5,581 bases of DNA, taken from assembly GCF_946478835.1 (NCBI RefSeq), contig NZ_CAMLDV010000202.1, forward strand, positions 1-5,581, written 5' to 3'. The position numbers were made by a program, and so were the translations under genes. This document shows, in pieces, positions 1 through 5,383 of this stretch. Under the pieces are notes generated by a model, which was given only the letters and a program-made list of their open reading frames with translations, made no database searches and had not been told where the DNA came from. The stretch comes from an uncultured Bdellovibrio sp. (lineage in GTDB: Bacteria; Bdellovibrionota; Bdellovibrionia; Bdellovibrionales; Bdellovibrionaceae). How positions within the stretch are numbered: the first letter of the stretch is position 1; each line of letters begins with the position of its first letter.

Positions 1-22
1 AATCATTATCAATTGATTATTA
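1..22. promoter_or_regulatory. AT-rich partial palindrome with a Fur-box-like half site, cut by the window edge
   Basis: Bases 1-10 read AATCATTATC. This equals the centre base plus the right half of the classical 19-bp Fur consensus (GATAATGAT-A-ATCATTATC); the left half would lie outside the window. It runs into a perfect 10-bp palindrome ATCAATTGAT (8-17) with partial symmetry out to 3-22. This looks like an operator or promoter for a gene to the left. Because the element is cut and very AT-rich, chance is a real alternative. Confidence 0.25.
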
Positions 23-34
23 AGTAGCATGCGA

Positions 35-59
35 GTTCAGGGAGCTTAGCCCCCTAAAC
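35..59 (-). terminator. Hairpin after folE2, possible terminator
   Basis: Two bases past the folE2 stop codon the minus strand can form an 11-bp stem with a 3-nt TAA loop: GTTTAGGGGGC pairs with GCTCCCTGAAC, with two G-U wobbles. Position and stem strength suit transcription termination or mRNA 3'-end protection. The downstream sequence (TCGCATGC...) lacks a U-run, so a canonical intrinsic terminator is not certain. Confidence 0.5.
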
Positions 60-61
60 CA

Positions 62-973
62 TTAAAAACTGCGAAGTTTTTTACCTTTGGAAATATGAGA
101 AACGGCATTGTGAGGATGCAGACTTTCGACATGGCTGAACTCGGCAACGTAATCCAAAATATCCGCCTTCGCGTCCAAAGCTTCTTTCACACGGCGAGCG
201 GCGTCTTCACAGAACATGAGATTCTGTCCGTTACGAAGAGCAAACTCCTGCTCGTCTTCTCTTTTCACCGCGCCTTGAACTGCCGTCTGCAAAGCTTCTT
301 CCACGATATCAATCAAATCCGCATAATTGTAATTCGGACCGACTTCCGCTTTCACGCGAGCAAAACTTCTTTGCGCATGTGGAGTCGCGACGATTCCTTG
401 CGGAGTTCCAAGCCATGAATGAACCACATCAAAATCCAAAGACTGATCTTGGAACTGTTGTTTGAAACCATCTTGAATCAACTGACGAGAAAGAGCCGCC
501 GAAGCAGGGCATGTACTTGAGTAAGTCACAACCGCTTCAACAAAATAGCTCTTTGTCCCCTCGTGATTAAAAGAAGAAAGTACAACCGGATAAGAGCGCC
601 ACGCTTGATTTGCACTTTTCAAAGCCTTGCGCACCAAGGGAGCTTCGAACTGCACTTGCACAAGAGCTTGAGTGGAAAGGTCTTCGTGAGTTTTTAAAAA
701 CTCATCGGTCGCTTTTCCCAAAAGTCCCAAAGTCATTTCGTTCTTAGTCAAAATATCTTGCGTGATAAGATACAAACGCGACATGTGAATACCGCGAGAA
801 GGTTTTTTATCAAGGCTGACTTTCGCGTCTGCGCGCGCCGGGATACGATAAACACCGTCAGCTTGTTTGAGTAATAAAGGTAATTCGATGGAACCCATTC
901 CCACCCAATCAATGGGCGCATATTTTTCTAAATGAGTTTCTTTAGCTACGTCAGGAAGATTCGTTTTCGTCAT
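62..973 (-). CDS. folE2: GTP cyclohydrolase FolE2 (type IB)
   Basis: Converts GTP to 7,8-dihydroneopterin triphosphate in the cytoplasm, the first step of tetrahydrofolate synthesis and also the entry to queuosine. The 303-residue protein shows an N-terminal LPDV element (6-9), GIHMSRL (61-67), the active-site cysteine block TCPAS (Cys155), PHAQRS (His199), and a C-terminal ESLHPHNA block (283-290). About 44 residues separate Cys155 from His199. From memory, this matches the long FolE2 form of many Proteobacteria (VHSWLGTPQGIVATPH region) rather than the short CPCS-to-HNQRS spacing. The second cysteine of the usual TCPCS motif is Ala157 here; Cys155, the expected metal/catalytic ligand, is kept. 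I chose the ATG at 973, which puts LPDV near the N-terminus as in relatives; an in-frame TTG at 988 adds five residues. Neither has a clear Shine-Dalgarno. It is divergent from maf. Confidence 0.93.
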   Translation of the reverse strand: MTKTNLPDVAKETHLEKYAPIDWVGMGSIELPLLLKQADGVYRIPARADAKVSLDKKPSRGIHMSRLYLITQDILTKNEMTLGLLGKATDEFLKTHEDLSTQALVQVQFEAPLVRKALKSANQAWRSYPVVLSSFNHEGTKSYFVEAVVTYSSTCPASAALSRQLIQDGFKQQFQDQSLDFDVVHSWLGTPQGIVATPHAQRSFARVKAEVGPNYNYADLIDIVEEALQTAVQGAVKREDEQEFALRNGQNLMFCEDAARRVKEALDAKADILDYVAEFSHVESLHPHNAVSHISKGKKLRSF

Positions 974-1030
974 AAGAGGTCTGTCCAATTCGAGGATGTT
1001 CTACCTCAAATTTGCTTGCTTGGCTCTTAA

Positions 1031-1063
1031 ATTATAGTTTTTACAGCCATAATGCACTATAAT
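1031..1063. promoter_or_regulatory. Divergent folE2/maf promoter region with mirror-image -10 boxes
   Basis: A perfect TATAAT lies on the plus strand at 1058-1063 and another on the minus strand at 1036-1031. Together they form an exact 8-bp inverted repeat, ATTATAGT (1031-1038) and ACTATAAT (1056-1063). The plus box would start transcription near 1070, about 50 nt before the maf ATG; the minus box near 1024, about 50 nt before the folE2 ATG. No good -35 hexamer stands at the standard distance on either side. The symmetry could equally be a binding site for one regulator. ATAATGC is also repeated directly at 1049-1055 and 1059-1065. Confidence 0.45.
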
Positions 1064-1087
1064 GCGGTTTGCGCCGCAGGATGTGGA

Positions 1088-1102
1088 GCGAGCTCGGCTC
1101 GC
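1088..1102 (+). other. Small hairpin in the likely maf leader
   Basis: GCGAGC (1088-1093) and GCTCGC (1097-1102) form a perfect 6-bp stem with a 3-nt loop, 19 nt upstream of the proposed maf start. If transcription starts near 1070 this stem lies in the 5' untranslated leader. No U-run follows it, so it is not a terminator. Any regulatory role is speculative. Confidence 0.3.
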
Positions 1103-1121
1103 GGAACTGGACTTAAAAAAA

Positions 1122-1691
1122 ATGATGCAAAAACAACTGATCCTCGCAAGTACTTCGAAATACCGCCAAGAGCTGCTTTCTCGATTGGCTTACAGCTTCA
1201 CGGCCCAAGCCCCTTTGATCGATGAAGAAAAAGAGAAAGATCCGAGCCTTTCTCCAAGAGCTTTGGCAGAAAAATTGGCGGAGCTTAAAGCGGCCAGCCT
1301 TAAGGGCGCGGACCGCGTCGTGATCGGTGGCGATCAGCTTGTGGCATTTGAAGGACGCATTTTAGGAAAATCTCATACCGCCGAAAAAGCGGTCGAACAG
1401 TTGATGGCCATGCAGGGAAAAGTTCATGAACTGATCACCGCGATCTGCATTTTTGATGGCGATAAAAAGATTCCTTATACCGACATCACACGCATGCACA
1501 TGAAAAAGCTTTCCCGTGAGCAAGCGGAACGCTACGTGAAGTTGGACATGCCAACGGATTGCGCTGGAAGTTATAAAATTGAAAAACACGGCATTATGCT
1601 TTTTGATAAAATTGAAAGCCAAGATTTCACCGCGATTCAAGGTTTACCCTTGATTGAACTCAGTAAAATATTAGAGAATGTGGGACTATGA
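1122..1691 (+). CDS. Maf/YceF-like nucleotide pyrophosphatase (probable 7-methyl-GTP pyrophosphatase)
   Basis: A cytoplasmic house-cleaning enzyme of the Maf family, which hydrolyses non-canonical nucleoside triphosphates to monophosphate and pyrophosphate. The family signatures are visible: ILASTS followed by YRQELL at the N-terminus, an IDEE acidic stretch, GGDQL with the expected catalytic aspartate, then ILGK and a C-terminal CAGSYKIE...GIMLF...GLPLIEL. GGDQL, CAGSYKIE and the tail match my memory of E. coli YceF (7-methyl-GTP type) much better than YhdE (dTTP/UTP type, GADTVV), so I infer YceF-like specificity. I chose the ATG at 1122 (189 residues). The longer frame from 1062 adds 20 residues foreign to the family and would begin inside the -10 box; 1125 is a second possible ATG. 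Its stop overlaps the cdd start as ATGA, implying translational coupling. Confidence 0.88.
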   Translation: MMQKQLILASTSKYRQELLSRLAYSFTAQAPLIDEEKEKDPSLSPRALAEKLAELKAASLKGADRVVIGGDQLVAFEGRILGKSHTAEKAVEQLMAMQGKVHELITAICIFDGDKKIPYTDITRMHMKKLSREQAERYVKLDMPTDCAGSYKIEKHGIMLFDKIESQDFTAIQGLPLIELSKILENVGL

Positions 1692-2092
1692 CAGAAACAC
1701 AAAAAAAACTTTTCGATGCCGCTAGCGACGCTCAAAAAAGAGCTCATGCTCCCTACTCTAACGCTTTGATCGGCGCCGCGGTCCTGATGAGTGATGGACG
1801 TATTTTCTCTGGATGCAATGTTGAAAATGCCTCTTTTGGCGGAACGGTTTGCGCCGAACGTGTGGCGATTTTTAAAGCCGTGAGCGAAGGCGCTCCAAAA
1901 CAAATCAAGGAAGTTTTAGTTGTTAGCGACGCTGAAAAGCCTTGGCCTCCGTGCGGATTTTGCCGCCAGGTGATTGCCGAGTTTGCCAATGAGCAAACAG
2001 TGATTCACACAGCCAATCTTCAAGGCAAAATGAAAAGCTTCCAGTTCCCCGAGATTTTCCCCGAAGCCTTCACACCAAAACATTTAGACTAA
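1688..2092 (+). CDS. cdd: Cytidine deaminase, homotetrameric type
   Basis: Deaminates cytidine and deoxycytidine to uridine and deoxyuridine in pyrimidine salvage. At 134 residues it has the length of the small, tetrameric zinc enzymes. Visible sites are the nucleoside-binding NVEN (44-47), VCAER with zinc ligand Cys55 and catalytic Glu57, PCGFC with zinc ligands Cys89 and Cys92, and the family's C-terminal FPEAFTP stretch. Nothing key is missing. The ATG shares bases with the maf stop (ATGA), so the two are almost surely one transcript starting before maf. The upstream Shine-Dalgarno is weak (GTGGGA), which fits coupling. The gene ends four bases before a strong hairpin terminator. Confidence 0.95.
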   Translation: MTETQKKLFDAASDAQKRAHAPYSNALIGAAVLMSDGRIFSGCNVENASFGGTVCAERVAIFKAVSEGAPKQIKEVLVVSDAEKPWPPCGFCRQVIAEFANEQTVIHTANLQGKMKSFQFPEIFPEAFTPKHLD

Positions 2093-2095
2093 GAG

Positions 2096-2120
2096 GAAAA
2101 AGGTACCTGGTACCTTTTTC
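2096..2120. terminator. Bidirectional terminator between cdd and the EEP-family gene
   Basis: AAAAAGGTACC (2097-2107) and GGTACCTTTTT (2109-2119) are exact reverse complements around one base, extended by a G-C pair at 2096/2120. As RNA this gives a long stem with a tiny loop, ending in U-rich sequence on both strands. It lies 4 nt past the cdd stop and 1 nt past the stop of the convergent gene, so it serves both. It contains two copies of GGTACC. Confidence 0.88.
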
Positions 2121-2121
2121 T

Positions 2122-3198
2122 TTATCGGAATTTTTCAAAGTAAGAATTGAAATCACCCGTGCGATTTTTAAGCTGACCCGAAAGCTGCTGCACCAAGGTG
2201 ATGTAAGGTTTAAACTCGTCACCTCTTTCTTCTTTTAAGATGTACTCAGCGACCGCCAACATCTCAATCGTGTCTGTGCGACGGACTTCCAAAGCTTTTT
2301 CCGTGATTTGCGATGTTTCAGGCTCGACGGAAAGCTCGACACGCACACCATAGTGATCCGACCAAGGCTCGCGAGGACTTCCGCGCATGTTGACTTGACC
2401 TTCTGTCGCTTTCAAAGTCGTGCCCGACTCCCCGACATTTGAGAAAAAGATATAATCGAACGTGTGATCTGAAAGCATCCAACCTAAAGGGTTCCCGAAG
2501 CAATATGTGCAATAGCCTTTGGGATATTGCCCTAAATACTCTTCCATCGAGTCATGTGCCCCTAATGTCTTCATTAAGAACTTTCTTTCCACGCTGTCGA
2601 TATCGGAATTAAAATCTCCGGAGAATACAAGCTTCAACTGTTGATGCTTCAAACGCCATTGCAGGATGTCCAAAATCTGTGTGATCCGCACGGCTTTGGA
2701 GGTCGGATGCAAATGGGTATTCATGAAAAAGAAATCTTCATCGATACCAAAAAAATTGGATCTCACGATATGATAAGCTTTTTTAACGTTAAAAGCAGAG
2801 CGAACCGAATCGAGAACTCCGCCTTCATTATTGACGTTAAAGTCCACGGTTTGGCGGCCTTTGATATCGCCCATAAAAAAGGACATCAGACCAATCTTTT
2901 CATCTTTATTTGGAGCACTGATGTTGTATTGGTGTTTTAGACTTTTTTCGAATTGAACAATGTGGGAGTCATTCCAAACTTCTTGCAAATGCACAACATC
3001 GCACTTGGGAATTCCTTGTAAGAAACCTGCGATACGCTCGGTACGGCCTTCAATATTTTTTGCGTAAATCGGTCCGTAAGCATTGAAGTTCTGAACACAA
3101 AAACGCGGTGGACGAGGGTCCGCCTGCCAGTATTGTTCAGCCTTCGCATGTGTTGAAAACAACAACGTTCCAAGTACTAAAAGCTTTGAAATACCCAT
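2122..3198 (-). CDS. Exported endonuclease/exonuclease/phosphatase (EEP) superfamily protein, sphingomyelinase/DNase I-like
   Basis: A secreted or periplasmic metal-dependent phosphodiesterase of the DNase I/neutral sphingomyelinase fold. Residues 1-20 form a Sec signal peptide with an AKA cleavage motif before Glu21. The catalytic landmarks occur in family order: Asn39 in VQNFN, Glu73 in LQEVW (metal ligand), NTHLH (160-164) with His162, GDFNSD (194-199) with Asp195, FDYIFF with Asp248, and the terminal SDHYGV (280-285) with catalytic His282. All key residues are present, so it should be active. LQEVW plus NTHLH recalls bacterial sphingomyelinases more than DNase I, but lipid versus nucleic acid substrate cannot be decided from sequence. 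About 70 residues after SDH form a charged, probably helical tail. The ATG at 3198 has a GAGG Shine-Dalgarno 7 nt upstream. The upstream neighbour, 113 bp away on the same strand, is also exported. Confidence 0.85.
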   Translation of the reverse strand: MGISKLLVLGTLLFSTHAKAEQYWQADPRPPRFCVQNFNAYGPIYAKNIEGRTERIAGFLQGIPKCDVVHLQEVWNDSHIVQFEKSLKHQYNISAPNKDEKIGLMSFFMGDIKGRQTVDFNVNNEGGVLDSVRSAFNVKKAYHIVRSNFFGIDEDFFFMNTHLHPTSKAVRITQILDILQWRLKHQQLKLVFSGDFNSDIDSVERKFLMKTLGAHDSMEEYLGQYPKGYCTYCFGNPLGWMLSDHTFDYIFFSNVGESGTTLKATEGQVNMRGSPREPWSDHYGVRVELSVEPETSQITEKALEVRRTDTIEMLAVAEYILKEERGDEFKPYITLVQQLSGQLKNRTGDFNSYFEKFR

Positions 3199-3311
3199 AG
3201 TCTGCCCTCACGGATTTATTCCTAAGGGTCTACATTCAATTCCCATACAAAGCCGAGAACCCTTTCAGTTTGTTTTAAGCTGTCTAAGTTTGATACAGGG
3301 CGCTCTTTCGC
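3199..3311 (-). other. 113-bp gap between the two exported-protein genes
   Basis: No gene fits here. The gap holds the Shine-Dalgarno of the downstream EEP gene and a weak hairpin directly after the upstream stop (GGCG pairing with CGCC around 3300-3311) that has no U-run. A distant 6-bp inverted repeat AAGGGT (3224-3229) / ACCCTT (3259-3264) is also present. I found no convincing promoter, so read-through from the upstream gene is possible but unproven. Confidence 0.4.
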
Positions 3312-4049
3312 CTACATCTTGACCCAGACATACTTACCGTTTGAGACCTCATCGCAGATCAACTGTACCAACTGATCTTGTTGGTTCTTACAAGAACCCG
3401 TGGTCCCCACTTGCACTTGCGCTGATCCCAAAAGCTTTCCTAAAAAGTTTTTAGGTCCCAGACATTTTTTATTTTCGAACTCCGCACATGTTGGATAAAC
3501 AGGTTTTGTTCGTCGGGTATCGACATAAGAATAAAAATTAGCGGTAGGCCCAAAGACATCGTCCCACAAGCCAATGCTAATTCCCTGATTGCCCTTCATC
3601 GCCATATATTGGTTTTTTCGAAGCTGAGGTTTCACGTGCTTAAGAAGATAACTTTGCAAGTCCTCGCTGTCACTTGTCGCTAAGCATGCAGTGTTGTCGT
3701 ACTCAATAGAAATTCCTTTGCTTTTCATTGCCGGTAAAAGAACATAATCAATATGGTTCTTGGTTTGATCACTGCTGCTCCAATGCCCTACGTATCCTAA
3801 GATCAATTTATTTCCGGCCATATGAGGAAGATTGAGAGGCGCATAGCGATCACCGATTTCACGCACATCCCAAGTGTCGCATTTGTTCTGTTTGATAAGA
3901 CGGTTTAACCAGGAGTTGCAGCCCATGCGGTAATATTTCATTTCCGCTTTAATCGTTGTGTCGATTTCACAAAGACACGTCGTCGCACTCGCCGCCGAAG
4001 AAAGACCTAAAAGACTTAACAATAAGAGCAATGACTTCTTCATGAACAT
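3312..4049 (-). CDS. Exported cysteine-rich protein of unknown function, 245 residues
   Basis: I do not recognise a family. Residues 1-22 are a clear Sec signal peptide (MFMKK, a leucine-rich core, cleavage near ASA before Thr23), with no lipobox. The mature part has nine cysteines (25, 27, 44, 57, 122, 188, 196, 220, 232), suggesting disulfides and a periplasmic or secreted location. The middle alternates hydrophobic strands and helices: KLILGYVGHW (81-90), then IDYVLL, then GISIEYDNTAC (112-122). The longest frame runs back to 4373, but the ATG at 4049 has an AAGGAG Shine-Dalgarno at 6 nt and begins the signal peptide exactly, so the extra 108 residues are not real; the ATG at 4043 is a lesser alternative. 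It precedes the exported EEP enzyme on the same strand and diverges from another exported cysteine-containing protein. Confidence 0.75.
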   Translation of the reverse strand: MFMKKSLLLLLSLLGLSSAASATTCLCEIDTTIKAEMKYYRMGCNSWLNRLIKQNKCDTWDVREIGDRYAPLNLPHMAGNKLILGYVGHWSSSDQTKNHIDYVLLPAMKSKGISIEYDNTACLATSDSEDLQSYLLKHVKPQLRKNQYMAMKGNQGISIGLWDDVFGPTANFYSYVDTRRTKPVYPTCAEFENKKCLGPKNFLGKLLGSAQVQVGTTGSCKNQQDQLVQLICDEVSNGKYVWVKM

Positions 4050-4055
4050 ACGGGA

Positions 4056-4061
4056 CTCCTT
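4056..4061 (-). promoter_or_regulatory. Shine-Dalgarno AAGGAG deciding the start at 4049
   Basis: On the minus strand AAGGAG ends 6 nt before the ATG at 4049. This strong, well-spaced site, together with the signal peptide that begins there, overrides the longer open frame. Its first three bases also form the 3' edge of a potential leader hairpin (4059-4085). Confidence 0.8.
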
Positions 4062-4085
4062 GCTTATGATGGCTTCCATAGCAAG
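4059..4085 (-). other. Leader hairpin overlapping the Shine-Dalgarno
   Basis: On the minus strand CTTGCT (4085-4080) pairs with AGCAAG (4064-4059). Inside it ATGG pairs with CCAT around a 3-nt loop, leaving a 4-nt bulge. The 3' arm covers AAG of the AAGGAG ribosome-binding site, so folding could reduce translation of the 245-residue exported protein. Structure prediction only; no known RNA regulator family is recognised. Confidence 0.35.
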
Positions 4086-4332
4086 ATAAAGACCCGCAGA
4101 AAAATTATTGAAATGCTTTAAAAGTGATATCCACTGTGGTTTCTCTGAGCGGCCCTGTTTAGCACTTTGTATCAGAGACAAAAGAGGCTCTCTTGTTCGC
4201 CGAGAGAAAATCCACGAAGATGAAATTTTAAACATTCCTGAAAATAGAACAGGCTCAACCGTGTGTTCAAATCTTGTCAGAAGGTTTAGGACACCATGTG
4301 GTATATCAAGCCATCTAAAAAAGAGGTGTGAT

Positions 4333-4758
4333 ATGAAAAAAATCTTTTTAAGTCTTTTGTTTTTAAGCACCACTCAAGCTTTCGCAGTCACTGATGGTAA
4401 ATATAAATGCGACATCACTCCAAAGGGAGCTGATAAATCTAAAATTCAACTTTCGTTCGAAATTTCTAACGGCGATGTCGTTTGCAAAGAAGCCGATGGT
4501 GAATGGTGCATGCGCTGGTTTGACTTCGAACCTGCTAAGCAAGAAAAATTTTGGCTCGATGGTTTGTACGATGGCGGTTACGAAGATCTTGATAATGGCG
4601 ACTGGAAAGTTTCTGCAGACTCGGATGGCTGCAATATCGGAAAGTTAATTCTCTATAAGAACAGTGGCTTCACCAAAGGTTTCCTCACGACCGCATTTCA
4701 CTGCAGCGGCAAAGTCGCTCCTTCTGCGGGTAGTGTGACATGCATTAGGGCAAAGTAA
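4333..4758 (+). CDS. Small exported protein of unknown function with six cysteines, 141 residues
   Basis: Not a family I recognise. MKKIFLSLLF opens a classic Sec signal peptide with cleavage after AFA (residue 18). The mature 123 residues carry six cysteines (26, 51, 59, 100, 124, 137), an even number compatible with three disulfides. The pattern of short polar/hydrophobic strands (YKCDI, IQLSFEI, GKLILYK, AFHCSG) suggests a small beta-rich domain. An acidic, aromatic stretch at about 72-93 (WLDGLYDGGYEDLDNGDW) could bind a ligand or cation, but this is a guess. The longest frame starts at 4108; I chose the ATG at 4333 because GAGGTG lies just upstream and the signal peptide begins there. 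The last 14 bp overlap the end of the convergent gene. Confidence 0.75.
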   Translation: MKKIFLSLLFLSTTQAFAVTDGKYKCDITPKGADKSKIQLSFEISNGDVVCKEADGEWCMRWFDFEPAKQEKFWLDGLYDGGYEDLDNGDWKVSADSDGCNIGKLILYKNSGFTKGFLTTAFHCSGKVAPSAGSVTCIRAK

Positions 4759-5383
4759 GCCTGTAGTTCTCGCCCAAATATTCAATTTGAACATTCTTAA
4801 GTGTGCTTCCGGACGGAAGCACGTGGCCAACAACCTTCGCAAGCTCTTCGCGAAGGACTTCGGAATCTTTGTTGGCAATAGGTTTTAAAAGTAAAAAACC
4901 TTCGTGCTGATAATCGGCTTCACACCCCTGCACTCGTTCCCAATCAAAAGCGACACGCACTAAATCACAGGCCCCTTCTTTAGGCATTGATTCAATATAG
5001 TGTTTGTATTGAAACGTCATTTCTTCTGGTGCTTGGGCAGAATTCCAAGAAAACGACCAACCACGCTCTTCACGGAAAGTAAGGCTTGAAAGAGTCACTC
5101 CCAGTTCCGCCGCGTTTTGCGTGAGATTAAGACGAGTCACCGCCATGACTTCTGCAAAAGCGTGGTTGAAACTTTCTCTAGAAGATATAAAAGGATCTTT
5201 TTCTAAATCCTTTTTTAGCTTCCACAGCCACTCATCCACGAACATTAAATTCACGCTCATCCCTGACAAAGGATCAATGTCGTGACTGAATCCTGCAGCA
5301 AGATGAAAAAGAAAGCCCCGTCGTGAAGACAGGGCTCCTTGAATTACGATTCGAATGGGAACTTCGCGAACGAATTGCAACAT
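4745..5383 (-). CDS. 6-pyruvoyl-tetrahydropterin synthase (PTPS/QueD)-like protein, degenerate and probably tandem
   Basis: The 212-residue product resembles the PTPS/6-carboxytetrahydropterin synthase (T-fold) family. IRIVIQGAL (10-18) matches the strand after the HGHNY motif, DPLSGMSVNL (37-46) matches the DP-x-TGM-V-NL motif, and LTFREERGWSFSW (101-113) matches the final strand. The N-terminal zinc-histidine strand and the HGHNY block are missing, so normal catalysis looks unlikely. Residues 138-211 seem to repeat the plan (LVRVAFDW, FLLLKP, a helix, then VQIEYLGENYRLTL), suggesting two half-domains fused. I chose the ATG at 5383: it overlaps the upstream stop as TAATG, whereas a start at 5449 would lie 66 nt inside the upstream gene. 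No Shine-Dalgarno is needed if reinitiation occurs. A structural or ligand-binding role is my inference; FolE2, which makes the PTPS substrate, is encoded 4 kb away. Confidence 0.6.
   Translation of the reverse strand: MLQFVREVPIRIVIQGALSSRRGFLFHLAAGFSHDIDPLSGMSVNLMFVDEWLWKLKKDLEKDPFISSRESFNHAFAEVMAVTRLNLTQNAAELGVTLSSLTFREERGWSFSWNSAQAPEEMTFQYKHYIESMPKEGACDLVRVAFDWERVQGCEADYQHEGFLLLKPIANKDSEVLREELAKVVGHVLPSGSTLKNVQIEYLGENYRLTLP

Larger units (their letters stand above)
4050..4332. promoter_or_regulatory. 283-bp divergent region between two exported-protein genes
   Basis: No gene is supported here; open frames cross it on both strands only as extensions of the flanking genes. It should hold both promoters. 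The best plus-strand candidate is an extended -10, TGGTATATC (4299-4307), about 20 nt before the Shine-Dalgarno GAGGTG, with TTGTCA at 4274-4279 too far away to be its -35. On the minus strand AATAAT near 4105-4110 is a weak -10. Inverted repeats TCTCTGA (4142-4148) / TCAGAGA (4172-4178) and TTTCTCT (4140-4146) / AGAGAAA (4203-4209) share one arm. Confidence 0.4.

Noticed and set aside
95..418. 107-residue plus-strand open frame opposite folE2
   Set aside because: It lies wholly antisense to a well-supported FolE2 coding region and shows no family motif or ribosome-binding site.
1062..1121. 20-residue N-terminal extension of the Maf-like protein
   Set aside because: It would begin inside the TATAAT box and adds sequence absent from the Maf family; the ILASTS motif sits right after the ATGs at 1122 and 1125.
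3200..3300. Sigma-70 promoter for the EEP-family gene
   Set aside because: Candidates such as TTGAAT and TAAATC match poorly in sequence or spacing, so no promoter is claimed.
3299..3311. Hairpin just after the 245-residue protein gene as a terminator
   Set aside because: The stem is only about four to five pairs and no U-run follows, so a terminator call is not supported.
4108..4332. 75-residue N-terminal extension of the 141-residue exported protein
   Set aside because: The signal peptide and a GAGGTG ribosome-binding site both point to the ATG at 4333; the extension overlaps the opposite strand's equally artefactual extension.
4050..4373. 108-residue N-terminal extension of the 245-residue exported protein
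   Set aside because: It would bury the signal peptide internally, while the ATG at 4049 has a strong Shine-Dalgarno at ideal spacing.
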